A DNA stretch of 64,000 nt from Verticillium longisporum. Taxonomy: Eukaryota > Ascomycota > Sordariomycetes > Glomerellales > Plectosphaerellaceae. The notes beneath the pieces were generated by a model. The model was not told the DNA's origin. It was given only the letters and a program-made list of their open reading frames with translations, and ran no database searches. The stretch spans positions 3,286,001 to 3,350,000 of the forward strand of contig JAETXT010000009.1 of assembly GCA_019188255.1 (NCBI GenBank). The letters are read 5' to 3'. Positions 24,637-36,204 of the stretch are shown here, in pieces. The first letter of the stretch is position 1, and each line of letters begins with the position of its first letter. Made by a program: the position numbers and the translations under genes.

Positions 24637-25601
24637 CTTGGAAAGTACAACCACCTGACCAAGCTGTATCTCAAGTCCTGGGTTATAAGTCTGTCTGCCT
24701 TGATCAGCGAAGTGAAATGGCGTTTGTAGAAGGGGCAGAAAACAAGCTGGGTAGTTACAAAACTGCGCTTTGTTTGATGGCCGGGTCGAAGAACGTCTCG
24801 AAGGTTGGTAAAAACAAGAGAATACTTGTCTAAGGTACCTACCTACTTACCTAGATAGGTATCTAGGCAGGTAGGTAGGTACCTTACCTTTGGAGGACTT
24901 TTTGCCGAACTGCCCAAAGTGAATCAGTTGAATGGGTGGTGCCTGCCCAACAATCCGTGAACAAACGAAAAGGGATGCTTGGTGCATTGGCACCGCTTTG
25001 CAGGCCTGCAGCAGAATGATGAAGTCACCTTGCGTCCCGTCAAGCCGAGACCAAAGAGATTCATGAACACCATACAAACCTCCCCATTCAACCCTGGAGC
25101 CTATTTAGCTCCCTGATCTACACAACGAGCACTACCAGCACCTGACGCTACCATTCTTGAAGCTGACACAAACTGGCCTGCCACTTGTTCTCAACATGCG
25201 CAAAAGGGGCATTCGTGTGCTTCGGTCGAGTCCAGCCCCAAGAGTTTCATTGTCAGGAGTGTAAGCAACAAGGCTGGATAGCTTGGGGCATTCCGTGCCA
25301 TTTCGAGCTTGAGATGATGGGCTGAGATGGCGTAGCATGGCACGCTCTTGACAACAGATACAGACACAAGTACAAGACAAAACGTAAAGGCTCGTAAGTG
25401 GTGAGGAGAGAGACATGCCCAGCGCGTGGGTCTTTACCGTCGCATTACGATTTCGTCCATCCTAACACAGATTGAAGCGTAACAACGACTTCTTCCAAAC
25501 GCCAACGCTATGACAAAATATCCTGTTGTACATGTACACGCAGCCCATTGCTGCCTCTCAGGCGTCGCATGCCGAGCACCTTCTGTGGCTGGTCATTCTC
25601 T
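24637..25601. other. Intergenic region with TAGGTACC-type repeat
   Basis: About 965 bp upstream of the exonuclease-like gene and downstream of PAM18. It contains the TACCTACC/GGTAGGTAGG cluster at 24832-24890 and no convincing ORF. Confidence 0.5.
24832..24890. repeat. GGTACCTA/TAGGTAGG simple-sequence cluster
   Basis: Imperfect tandem and inverted copies of TACCTA and TAGGTA form a partly self-complementary block. The same words recur at about 12141, 29462, 35592, 38740, 45011 and 46196, always outside coding sequence. Confidence 0.7.
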
Positions 25602-26028
25602 TCAAGACGCTGTCTTCTCCAGAAACTCTTTCGCTTCGTTGACCTTGGTCGCGAGGTAGGGGCTGCCGCCGCGATCGGGATGATTGAGGAGCATCAGGGT
25701 TCGGTGGGCCTTGCGGATCTTGTCCTTGGTGATGGCGCGCTCGCTGGGGACATGTCAGCTCACAGTTCATTTTCGACATCGGAAAGGTGCCGTACTTGAG
25801 GGACAGAATGAGAGAAGCCTCCCGCTTGTTCATCTTGGGCTCGAAGCCACCCTTGTAGAAGGCCTTGCCCATTGCGCCCACGCCGCCGCGCGAGCGTCGC
25901 CATGCGACGAGACTAGCCCGACCCTGTGAGGCATGTCAGTACATGCAGAGCGGCTGATTCGAATCGGACGGACAAACCAAGAAGGCCGCGACGGCAATAC
26001 CAGAGCCCCAAGCAAGTGCGGACGCCAT
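25602..26028 (-). CDS. PAM18: Mitochondrial import motor J-protein Pam18/Tim14
   Basis: Inner-membrane J-domain cochaperone of the TIM23 presequence translocase motor that stimulates mtHsp70. Exons on the minus strand: 25978-26028, 25796-25923 and 25602-25743, giving 106 residues. An N-terminal membrane segment ([20 protein letters not shown]) is followed by the matrix-side segment [20 protein letters not shown] and the J-domain helices [20 protein letters not shown]. The essential HPD motif is at about 81-83, then [17 protein letters not shown]. Length and order match the family. It is divergent from RLP24, with about 500 bp between start codons. Confidence 0.96.
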
Positions 26029-26525
26029 TTTGATGTTGATGATGGTGGTGATCCTTACTTTACAGAAAGCCGGACGAATGTGGTGTTTCCGTCTACGATT
26101 GCCTCGCCTCGCCTCGGGTTGAACCGCAGACTGGAGCCAGAGTTTTTCTCGGACCGGAGTTCAGCCAGCTTGGGTTGGCCACCCAGCCACGACGAGCAAG
26201 CCTCCACTGCCGCCAATCAGAGGCTTCTCAGTGCACGTTTTCTCCATTAAGCCACAATGAGGGTCCAGTTCCCGATAAGCGATAACGAAAAACTTCATCC
26301 GTGGGAGGAACACAGCGCAGTAGATTGTCTTGTCTCCGCGACAATCACCAGGTTTGCCCCCGCGACAACCTGCACCCAATCCGACGGCAAACGAAGACCT
26401 TGTCCCTCAGAGCTGCGAGGCAACACGACGATCCGGGTGTTTTTGTTCTTTTGCGACGCTCAGCGCCCCTCTCGCTCGCCGATCCGACGTCCGTTTAGCA
26501 TTGTCGACCTTGCTTCACCGTCAAG
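26029..26525. promoter_or_regulatory. Divergent promoter region of PAM18 and RLP24
   Basis: About 500 bp between the two divergent start codons. No TATA box is evident, as expected for housekeeping promoters. Assignment is by position only. Confidence 0.4.
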
Positions 26526-27469
26526 ATGAGGTGTGTTACGGTAGCTTCAACTTTTGCGGTGGAGCTTGTCCTGACGTTCAGAAAAGAGTAGAGACTTGTT
26601 ACTTCTGCAGTCGCCCTGCCTACCCGAGCAAAGTACGACCCGCCTCCCTCAGTCGCAAGCAATCAATACACCTCCCCTAAGGATGCTGCGACAAATAACT
26701 TGGCATAACGTCAAATACTGATACATGCTGCAGGGTATCACCTTTGTTCGTAACGATGGCCGCTCCATGAGGTTCTGCAGATCGTAAGGCATCAAGGTCC
26801 AGAAGCTCGGCAGCATGTGCTAACTGCAAACAGGAAGTGCCACAAGGCCTTCAAGATGAAGCGTCAGTCGCCCCCAGCACCGTCGACGGCGCCCCTAAAG
26901 AGCTCTCATGGCCACCGCCCCCTACTAACACGGCGCAGGCAACCCCGCAAGGTCCGCTGGACCAAGTCGTTCCGCAAGGCCGCCGGCAAGGAGATGACTG
27001 TCGACTCGACCCTCCAGTTCGCAGCCCGCCGCAACGTCCCCGTCCGGTACGACCGCGATCTCGTGCAGAAGACGCTCAAGGCCATGGAGCGTGTCTCGGA
27101 GATCCGCTCGCGCCGCGAGCGCGTCTTCTACAAGAAGCGCATGGCTGGCAACCGCCAGCGCAAGCTCGACGCTGCGCGCCGCCTCGTCGCCGAGAACCAG
27201 CACCTGCTGCCCCGCATGCGTGGCTCCGAAAGAAGGCCCTCGCCGAGCAGGGTGCCACCGAGGAGGAGATTGCCGAGCTCGAGAGGGAGCAGGCCCTGTC
27301 TGGCAAGAAGAAGAGCAAGGTCTTCGGCCAGGAGAAGATCCGACAGAGGGTCACTGTCGATGGCGACATTGTCGAGGAGCGCGAGGGCGGCATGCAGTTC
27401 GACGACGACGACGAGTCGTTCGACGAGGAGGACGGCGAGGAGGACGACGAGGAGATGGATGTCGACTGA
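26526..27469 (+). CDS. RLP24: Ribosome biogenesis protein Rlp24 (two apparent 1-base breaks)
   Basis: Placeholder for ribosomal protein L24 on pre-60S particles; in yeast it recruits the AAA ATPase Drg1 for cytoplasmic maturation. Exons 26526-26530 (ATGAG only), 26587-26632, 26734-26783, 26834-26862 and 26939-27469. The zinc-ribbon start [20 protein letters not shown] and [14 protein letters not shown] are followed by the family block [20 protein letters not shown] and [20 protein letters not shown], then an acidic C-terminus ending EEMDVD. Two places need one extra base: the CCCC at 26943-26946 (MKR then NPRKVRW) and the CC at 27226-27227 (RMRGS then RKKALAEQ). Restored length is 220 residues. 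The 5-nt first coding exon is unusual but is supported by good splice sites. Confidence 0.93.
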
Positions 27470-28021
27470 GTCTAAGCGCATGCTAGCTTGGAGGGATGTT
27501 TTGTCATGTTCGTTGGCGTGTCCATGTCGGCTCGTCTGGGGGGCCAAATCTTTGCCAAAGTTCATTTCTCGGCGTTTCGGATAGGTGGTGGCACCCATCA
27601 ACGATGGACGGCGTTTGCGGCCCTGAGGGATACCAAAAAGTTGACGATCATTGAATTGAGCCTTCGTTTGTAATGCTCGTGGTCCCTATTCGGTGCAACG
27701 TCGGCGGCCTAGTCCTTGCCGAAGCCTGCGGTCCACAAACACGGTTGAGGGTGATGGTGTCAGGTTGTCTATGCTGGGCCCATTGACCGACTGCCTGGGC
27801 GCACAAGTGGGAAGCAACATGTCAGTCAACCACTTGCTTTTAAGCAACAGAGTGGCCAAAACGATGGCACAGGTTGAGCACGACGCAAGACAACAGCCAC
27901 CCACCTGACCGAGTCCTGCTACAGAGTGTTGAAACAAACAGAGCCAAACGAGTGTCGTGGGTATCTGAATACATAGCACGAAAAGAAGCCCCTTTCCGTC
28001 TGAACTTCCTGGTTGTCATTC
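27470..28021. other. Convergent 3' intergenic spacer
   Basis: About 550 bp between the RLP24 stop and the stop of the Par32-like gene. No gene or notable structure is visible; it presumably holds both 3'-UTRs. Confidence 0.45.
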
Positions 28022-28563
28022 TCAGACTTCGTCCTGCCTTTGACCATTCTGCTCCCTCGCATGCGCCCTCGGTGGCATTGCCAGCCCGGACTCCACGTCC
28101 TCAACAACTTTCCTCTCGAGCTCCTCGATTCTCTGTGCCTCCTCCTCTCTCTTGGCAGCCTCATCCTCCTTGCTCGTCCAGTTGCCAGCTCCGCCCCGCC
28201 CACTGTAGCCCTTGTTCGCGGCTCGCGCGATGCTCGCATTAACGGCGGTCCGCGTGCGATCAGCGGCAGCCTCCTGTTCCCGTGCCGCCGGCAGCGTCGC
28301 CGGGTCGTGGAAGTTGCCAGCGCCTCCACGGCCAGCGCGGGCGTAGGCGTCACGGGCGGCCGTCGAGGCCGTCACCGTCGAGGCGTTGGTAGCGACCTTC
28401 TGTGCCTCAAGGTCCTGTCCATTGTCAGACATGCCATCGCCATTCGGCCGTTCGAAAGGAATTGTACATCTGCGGCTTTGGCCTGTTCAGCCTGCTCAAT
28501 GTCTTGCTTCGAGTAGAAGTTGCCCGCGCCGCCGCGGCCGGTTTTCCGGTAAACGTCTGACAT
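28022..28563 (-). CDS. Par32-like DUF3602 protein with GRGGAGN repeats
   Basis: Member of the DUF3602 family that includes yeast Par32, a protein phosphorylated after rapamycin treatment and linked to TOR and ammonium-transporter control. Exons on the minus strand are 28468-28563 and 28022-28414, with a 53-bp intron (donor GTACAA, acceptor ACAG), giving 162 residues. Three copies of the signature GRGGAGN(F/W) occur at about residues 9, 62 and 108: KTGRGGAGNFYSK, RAGRGGAGNFHDP and SGRGGAGNWTSK. The rest is Ala/Glu/Arg-rich and probably disordered, with a short charged helix EEEAQRIEELERKVVEDVE. Family assignment is strong; a TOR role here is inference. Confidence 0.88.
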
Positions 28564-29514
28564 GGTACTGGTGAAGGACGTGGTCGAAACGCTACTGCAA
28601 TGAGATGAGTTCGAGCTTCAATGACTTGACACTTTGACCACTCGATAGCCAGCTCTTGTTTATTTGATCGGATCAAAGTTGGCATGAGGCATTGGGGCTG
28701 TGTTGCTTTCTTCTTTCTCCCCATATGACACTAACGCGGAGTCTATTCCCCATATCGCAGCCTGTGGCGCACCGTGGGGGGCCCTTCGACACCAAAATGT
28801 CTACAGCGTCTTTGTGCTCGTGCTGTTATCAGCGTGCGCGCGCTCTCGTCAGCGTACGGGGCAAATCGGACATGTCCAACGATGGGAGGTGCTTGATAAC
28901 GATTCACAGCATGTCAAATCAATTAGTATCAGCGCACATCTACGAGAGAATCAATCCCCAGCGGATGATCTGCAGCGCCAATTACCCCGAGTCGCCCAGG
29001 TCCAAGCACACCATCGCATCGCGCTGGAACAAAAGCGCTCAGCGCAAGGCAGAGATCCTCGAGCCATCGCAACTCTAAATGCAAGGGTCCATCCATCTCG
29101 GGCGCGCGTGTGTGCCAGGGCGGGAGCATCACGGGTGCCTGCCGACGCCCGGCGCCCAGGCCAAACCATCTCGTCTTTGGTGATCGAGGGCATCGGTTCC
29201 CGGTTTATTACCCCTCTTTCCGGAGCAGGCGCACAGAGGCGCCAGTCATGGTACCAGGCCATGATGATGGAGGAAGCACGACATGGAGATGGAGATAAGG
29301 GCAGAGTTGTAACCCAGGTGATACCTTGAATTTAGTACTTATAATCTGAGATCACTAGTCCCCGTAGCTACGATTATATTAAATATATACCTTGATTCTC
29401 GCGAACCGCTGTGATGCAGAGTGGGGAGGCTGCTGTAAAACAACGTGGGTCACGATGTTCAAGGTACCTAATTACCTAAGCAGGCTTTGGACCTACTAGG
29501 TAGATTAATGTTAT
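28564..29514. other. Intergenic region upstream of the caspase-like gene
   Basis: Nearly 1 kb with no recognisable gene. A short AT-rich stretch occurs at about 29335-29395 and a GGTACCTAATTACCT element at about 29463. It forms the left edge of a 7.6-kb segment (28.6-36.2 kb) holding a single gene. Confidence 0.45.
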
Positions 29515-29709
29515 TTTGAGTACCTTTCTGGTGCAGATCAAAGTTAGCTTTGAGTACCTTCCTGGTGAATGCCAAAGTCAACTTTGAGTACCTTCCTGGC
29601 GCAGATCAAAGTTAGCTTTGAGTACCTTCCTGGTGAATGCCAAAGTCAACTTTGAGTACCTTCCTGGCGCAGATCAAAGTTAGCTTTGAGTACCTTCCTG
29701 GTGAATGCC
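29515..29709. repeat. 34-bp tandem repeat array with a palindrome in each full unit
   Basis: Five full units and a partial sixth of TTTGAGTACCTTCCTGG followed by either TGAATGCCAAAGTCAAC or CGCAGATCAAAGTTAGC, the two types alternating. Each of the five full units contains a palindrome, TCAAAGTTAGCTTTGA or CAAAGTCAACTTTG, centred at about 29545, 29579, 29613, 29647 and 29681, exactly 34 bp apart. The array ends 15 bp before a TATA box. This looks like a promoter-proximal array of binding sites for a dimeric factor; that role is inference. Confidence 0.9.
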
Positions 29710-29724
29710 ACCGCCGTGCCTGGA

Positions 29725-29732
29725 TATATAAA
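29725..29732 (+). promoter_or_regulatory. TATA box of the caspase-like gene
   Basis: TATATAAA lies 142 bp before the start codon at 29867 and directly downstream of the palindrome array, a good core-promoter arrangement. Confidence 0.7.
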
Positions 29733-29866
29733 CGCAACCCTCTTCCTACCTTGGGTTAGGAAGCACCATCCTTCATTCTCTTGCATTCGGCACAGCATTT
29801 CCCTCCTAGAATCAACAAGATCTCCCTATAGGAGGAATTCCATCTGCTTACAGAGATCCTTGCAAG

Positions 29867-31662
29867 ATGCCAAATCCACTTGTTACAGGCGGAGTCATGG
29901 ATGGCACTCGATATCCTGGACCAGACGAAGGCTGTGCACCGCCTTATTGGTTTATCTCGTCTACTCCGCCGGTCGTCGAGAAGGACACGATCATCGTGGC
30001 AGCTGCTTCGCCAAATGTCATGAGAGGCCATCAGAAAGCCGACGGGTGGTTTCTCTCTGATTTCTACGCCTTCAACTACCTGCTCCACGGTCTCGGTTCG
30101 TCACAAACATGGCTCACAGCTGCTGTAAGTACGCCGTGTAGAGCTGCTCCATGGCCACTTGCATTTTACACCGTGGAAGATTGATCACTGACTTGACGAA
30201 GGATCCGGTGAAGCTCCTCAAAGCAGACCCTCGATTCCCAGTTTATCTGCACGGCAACCCTTACCAGGAACGCAAGGTTGTGTTGAGCAACGATCTACTC
30301 CAGAGCGGGGAGTTGACGCCCGTCACGCTTGTTCGCAGCAATAATATGATCGCTCAGTTCCTCCGTGAAGTACGAGAAGCCTCGAAACAAGCAGTGAAGA
30401 AAGGGGTTCCGTTACTTCTTCTCATCTTCTGTCATGGGCTGCCGAACGTCACCATGTTACTCGACTGTGGGCAAAAGTCGAAAGGAATTACGCCAACGAC
30501 CCTTGATGCAGCCATCGAACCAGGCTGCCGCTATACTATTTATACGACTGCATGCTACTCTGGAGGGTGGGTCGTCAAGACGACTTCTGATCACTGGCAT
30601 AGCCCATTGAACACCAGTATGTTGGCTGCGGCTAGTACAACTTCAACGTCAAACGCGTGGCAAAACTCCCGCAGCATTAGCCGTGCTTGTGGATCGGTTT
30701 TCGCCAGCGCGGTTATCGAGGCACTGACGAGCAATTCAACTCCTCTAATCGACTCTCTCGGTGATGACTGCGCTGGGGATTCCAACATGCTTCAACCTAC
30801 GGAGCCGAGCGACATCCAAACAGCCACATACAACACGTTCTGCGACTCTATCCTCACTTGTTGCGCAGATCGAGTTCATCGTCTATGGCACAAGCAAGAG
30901 TTCACGTTTAGCGCCCAAAATGACCATTGGGGAAACTCTTGGACCGGTCGATCAGGTATCCCCCTTGGGCATTTTGAGCAACGCTGGAACAAGCTACCCA
31001 CTGTTGGGTACAATGGTCCAGCTGACGCGAAGGCACTAATGGATCCACATCCTGGTAACCCGACTTACTCAGCCTCAACCGACAAAACAAAAACGGGTGC
31101 GGGTGCCGATACCGAGGCCGAATCACTTATTGGTGACCTGATTGAGAGCATCTGTCATAATCGGTTGAAAGTCATGGCCGCCTTGTTCCTCCAAACTTGC
31201 CCTGGTGACTGGGACAGCGGTTGGGGGCCGATCACACGGGGCGGCTTGTGGCTAGCAATGGAAGAAAACCCAACACGCGAATCAGACTTCGATCCTGTTG
31301 CCATGATCACCTTTCGCTGGGAATTGGCTCAAATTGCTGATGATCTGGTCCGCCGCTTCCAGCTGCCTATTCCTGGGCAACAGTGCTGCCTACTTTGGGA
31401 TTATTCGCAACACCTAACTCGAAAAGCGAAACAAGGACACAAACGGTCAAAGAGAGAACTCTGGGTTTACTGTACCTTGGTTGACCTTGAAGTACAGCCT
31501 ATACCAACAGATGAACAAGGGTATCCATTCGAGCGCTTCACCTTTTACCTAACTGCAGCGATCGTGGAGGCGGACCTCGACGACGAGAAAACGAAGGTAG
31601 TAGTCGAGGGGATAGCCGATCATATGCGTAAGGCTAAAGCATTCCATGAAATGCGTACGTAA
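29867..31662 (+). CDS. Caspase-like (clan CD) His/Cys protein of unknown role
   Basis: Two exons, 29867-30124 and 30202-31662 (donor GTAAGT, acceptor CGAAG), give 572 residues with no frame break. Residues 160-166 form a hydrophobic strand ending LLLLIFCHG, and about 39 residues later comes YTIYTTACYSGGW. A His-Gly after a beta strand followed by a strand ending in Cys-x-Ser-Gly is the catalytic-dyad pattern of clan CD peptidases (caspases, metacaspases, legumains), so His165 and Cys204 are candidate catalytic residues. There is no signal peptide, membrane segment, NACHT or death-fold domain. The N-terminal part has SDFYAFNYLLHGLGSSQTWL; the C-terminal 250 residues show GIPLGHFEQRWNKLPTVGYN and a positively charged KAKQGHKRSKREL stretch, with no domain I can name. 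More codons end in A or T than in neighbouring genes. Proteolytic activity is inference. Confidence 0.8.
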
Positions 31663-34600
31663 CGCAGCCCCAACGTCATCCAACGTGCAAGGGAGTGGCT
31701 TAAGAGTATCGGCAAGGAGTTACGGGACCTGAGCAAGGATTCAGGTTAAATGAACGCAGAACCATGTTTTCACAAGCTTTCAAGCTTCGGCCCCGTACAC
31801 TAGCGATTATAATTGTAGTTAATACCATCAAGTGCAGTATATTTCAACTGTTGGGGGTGTACCGACCAGGGGGCCGACTAGGGGGCCATTAATCATCGAC
31901 TTCCCCATCGACTACCCTAGTAATTCATCTGTATCCCATTGGCTCATGGACCAGCCTTATTAAGGCAACATGTCTAAGGACTTGACTGGTTGATATTCTT
32001 TTCTGGCGTTTCATTGTCGACCATTCGGTGTACTGGAATTATTTGACACCAAAGGCTTGGGGCGAGGTCTGGACGAGTCTCTGAGGAGACGATCTCTCCC
32101 CTCTGGGAAACAATAGGTCACCATGTACATCCAAGGAACCAAGGATCCAAGGATGGGGACTGTCAGAGGGTTCGGGGGGTTGTTGACAAGGGGGGATGCA
32201 ACAGAGGTACCAATACAGGAGACCTAGAAGCCGAGCCTGGAATGCGCCGCTGCACGAGGTCCATGGTTTCGAGCATCAGGATGACGAAAGTCATTGTAGG
32301 TGTAGCTGGACATGCCCCTGGCGGGACAAGGGCAGGCCATCTGGCTGGCATAGACGACAAGCGGGTGACTTGCAGGCTAGGCCACGGGGAGGGGGGGGGG
32401 GTGCGAGGCGTGTCCTTGGAGTCGTTTCGTTTTCTTTGGGGCACATTCTCCCTCAGTCTCACTGATCAAACATGGCCATGTCGAGCGAGGCATCGGCCGA
32501 TTGGGCGAGGCATATGTCCAGAAAGCGAGCTGAGGGAATGTCTTGCGGCCCACGTTGGTGCTTCGTGTCCGACAAAGGAGAGAGAAGGCGCGATGCATCC
32601 GTGAGCCCGCCAGCAAGTCTGGCCACGGTCTCAACAGTAGATCGGAGTCCGCGTGTGATGGCTGTCTCGGTTGAACAAGGTCAATCAAGAGTCCTGAATA
32701 GGTACCTTATTAGCAAGCCCTGACATGGAGTCGACGGCGCGAGGGAAGCCTGCCTTGTGATCAATAGCATCAGCCGGAAGGGGATGAGGGCGTGTAGCGA
32801 GCGAGTGAGTGGACCACAGGCAGACACACCAGTTGGCGGCAGAACCAGCCAGGAGGGGCGAAGAGGCGTTAGCAGCCCAGCATGTCATTGGCCAGGCCTT
32901 ATGGTACCGTGACGAGGCCAGAACCTCGATTGGTATATTGCTTCAGGCACAAATTTGACAGGAGATGCTCGGCGAACCGCCCCAGACTTATCGGATGGTC
33001 TCGTGAGAAAAGCGCAATCTCTTGAACTTCCCTGAGCGCTATCTGGCGCTATTCGCCTCGCACCTGCTGGTGCATATGAGACAGTACAAGCGAGCATTAC
33101 ATTTCAGAAAACGGCAGCGATCTCGGAGCCGCTCCGATAAGGTACGATGACTCCTCCGAGGACAGTGTGTGCAGGAGACGTCACAGTACAAGAACGAGAG
33201 GGGGTAGCTTTAGTGAGCCTCGGTGATGTGGAATCTCCCACCCCTGCGGTGGACACTGTGTGGTACCTGACCTGCTTCACGCGTTTCTTGCTGGGGAAGA
33301 CATCTTCAGGGTGGGAGACTTAGCACATTGCACAACTTCCACAAAATAATTCCAACCACATGCAACAGATGACAACTTCTCAATTGACCTAGGAGACCAC
33401 ATACACCCAAGAAAAAAAAAGACATGATCGGGCAGGCGTCGAGAGCACGTAACAAACGCAGAGATCCAAACGACGTTGGGACTCGAATACCGGCTTGACA
33501 ACTAGACATTGGGCACGCCTGTTGGCCTGATAGACATCTGCACTGGAAGTGTTCCAGAACTGCCCAGTCTCTGCCTTCCTACCAGCTAGGACGAAGGTCA
33601 ACCCCCCCTCCCCGCATGCATACATGTACAGCGGCAACAATGGAACGACCCAAACAGCTATTATTCAACTTCCCTATTTCCAATTACGACAGCCCATTGC
33701 CATATGTCCTTGCCGATCTGTTGGATGTCTCCGCGCGGGGACTGCAAGCAACCACTTACCCCTCATCAGCATGGTACACATATATGCTCGATGTATATGT
33801 GCAATACAACAGATCAGGTCGTTTTCCAAAAGAGGCAGCTCTGCCGTGGCACAATATCTGGACATTGTACAGTGTCCATATGAGGTACTATGCATGATTC
33901 CCATTGTCAGTCTTCCAGCATTCAGGGTTATCAGCTCGTGGTCTAAAGTGTCCTCACTCGGAATGACCCTTGCCATAAACCCAAGACACAACTTCCAACG
34001 GCTTGGAAAATTCCGGCGTCTGGGATTCTCCAGGTCAGGAGAAAAGAAAAAAGGACTGACAAAGACGATTCCCCTGGCAGATCGGAAATACCAACGACCA
34101 AGTTTTTGAGCGGGTCGGAGCACAACTTCGCCTGACGGGCAAGCTTGCTTCAACGTTGGCAGGATGCGAACGAAGTACATGTAAGACAACCCCATTTCAT
34201 GCCGAGCGTGACGAGGCAGGGAGGCAGCACGCTACCCACACAACATCTTTACAGGACGCAGCGAGACGTCTCCCTCTAGGATCCCTTTCTTGGGTCAGGG
34301 CCAGGAGTTCCGTCAGCCCACTGGCTGATGACGACTTTTCCGTTTCTAAGCGGGCAAGAAGAGGGGAAACCAACTGCCTGCCTGGGTTGGCATCGAGGGT
34401 CAGCTGCCCACTGCGCATTACCCACCTACAGTATGAACCTTCGTCAGACAACAGGCGCGCGCGCCCTAGGTGTTCGAAGTGCCTGGCGGGCGTTGAGGAA
34501 GGAGACGCACTGTGACGCGGACAAGGATCCAGTCAGAAAAGGCAGCCAGAAGGCCACTTCGCCTCCTCTCGCAGCGTGCGATGGCCGCTAGACTGCAACG

Positions 34601-36204
34601 AGGGATGCTGAGAGCTGCGACCCAGCACCCTCCCACTTGTCTCTTGCGGGCTGGTCTGAATACCCACCCCCCTCTCAAGGCCCGGCGTCTCCTCCCCCTC
34701 ACCAGCTCCACAGTGCACCTCAGAGCCAGCGAGCTACGCACCCGCTCTCTCCACGAACGTCGTCGTCTGCCTCCTCCCTTGTCCTCCGTTCAGATCCTTG
34801 TCCCGGCCTTGATTGGTCCCGGGCATTTGGCTGGCGAGGATGCTGCCAATCATGTCCTGGATACCCTCTCCACCTTCCGTCTCACCCACAGTTCAAGGCC
34901 AAGGCCATCCACATCAAGGGCAAACTCCCCCCTCTCAGATGGAGGAAGTACCTCGTACAGTGCAGCAGGTTTCGGCGACTGCGCCTGGCCCCTTTCCTCC
35001 TGCCCACCTATACTTGTTTGTCTGTTGCCTGCTGTCGTCTGCTCCTCGTGGCCTGTGCCTGTGCCTGTCCGGCTTGGTGTTAGTGCTGCCACCAGACGCT
35101 CTTCGATCAGTGTCCCGTGTCCTAGGTATGTCCCGTGTCCACCACCTTCCATCGCATTCCGGCACGCGCCTCTGTTTCGCCAGTGCTCACCGTCTGGCCA
35201 CCCGCGCTCTTTCCAAACACGACCTGTCTCGCGGCGGCCTGCTTCTGGTGCCTCCATCATTGAGCCCAATATTCGTGGAGGGCCTGTCGCACGTTCCTTC
35301 GAGTGTCAATTGAACTGGCAACACTCACTACATGTACTCTTCTGTGCCAGTGCCTCGCAGGCTCCGTAGACGCCATCGTTGCTAACCGACAGACACCATT
35401 GATTCCCGCTCCTCCCACCTCCAGTGGGTCCGTACTTGTCCCACTGTCCAGGCGAGAGAGCCTACAGGCAGGCCTACAGGCACAGACAAGCCCAAGCCCA
35501 GATGGAGCGCAGTCATGCCTGTAGCCACAGCCCCAGGGAGCAGCCGGGCTAGAATGTACTCACTGAAGGTACCACCGCCCGTCGCTTGAGTGGTGTGTAC
35601 CTACCTACCAAGATGGGGGAGGTACCTCACCCAGCTGGGTCGATGTCGCTTGCCCATGCCACAATGCTTGCTTACGGATATGCTACCAACAGTCGACCAA
35701 CTCCACGAACACTGTACAGCGACCTGCTCAGGCCTCCTCCTCACGCCCCCATCCTTACCCCCCCTTTACACTCGCACCCTCCCTCTGGCACACAGACACC
35801 CCCGCCCGAATTGCTGTTGCTCGCTCCCAAAATAATATTATTTCGCTGCTACTGAGGCATACCTTCGCGACTCCTTTGCCTTGCACCACCTTCACCACTT
35901 CTACTTCCACCAAGTCTCTTGCGCGCAACATCACGGCTACCTTGCAACGACAACGACACTCTTTTCTTTTGAGCCTCCAGGTCTCCTCCCCCCCCTCGCG
36001 ACCCGGCAGTCTTGTCGGTTCCAGTTCAGCACACATCGTCAGCAATGGCCTCTTCCAAGGTACACTCTCCCCAGAGCTGACACCCCGGGCTGCCCGCTGT
36101 TGAGCCGAGCTGCGACGGCCAGATTGTTGATGATCACAACCTCCACGACACCTGCTTCCGAGTTCAAACCCCATGGCTGACCATCGAGTTCGCATCTCTA
36201 GGAG
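31663..36204. other. Long intergenic region and probable long leader of the C2H2 gene
   Basis: About 4.5 kb without a recognisable gene. ORFs on both strands are short and compositionally biased. The last 1.6 kb are increasingly pyrimidine-rich on the plus strand and contain short upstream ATGs, which suggests promoter and a long 5'-UTR of the zinc-finger gene. A G run (10 G) sits at about 32392-32401 and a TAGGTACC-type element at 35592-35632. No mobile-element hallmarks are visible. Confidence 0.45.

Noticed and set aside
25955..25980. GATTCGAATC as a tRNA T-loop
   Set aside because: It lies inside the first PAM18 intron and no acceptor or anticodon stems can be formed around it.
26526..27469. 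RLP24 as a pseudogene because of two frame breaks
   Set aside because: Both flanks remain fully conserved, splice sites are intact and the function is essential in yeast. The breaks match the contig-wide loss-of-one-base pattern.
29515..29709. CRISPR-like regular repeats
   Set aside because: Units are contiguous without unique spacers, the host is a eukaryote and no cas genes exist; it is a tandem array.
34512..35369. 285-codon open frame upstream of the C2H2 gene
   Set aside because: Composition follows the CT-rich leader (Ser/Pro/Leu/Arg), with no conserved block and no splice context. Other frames in the same stretch look equally open.
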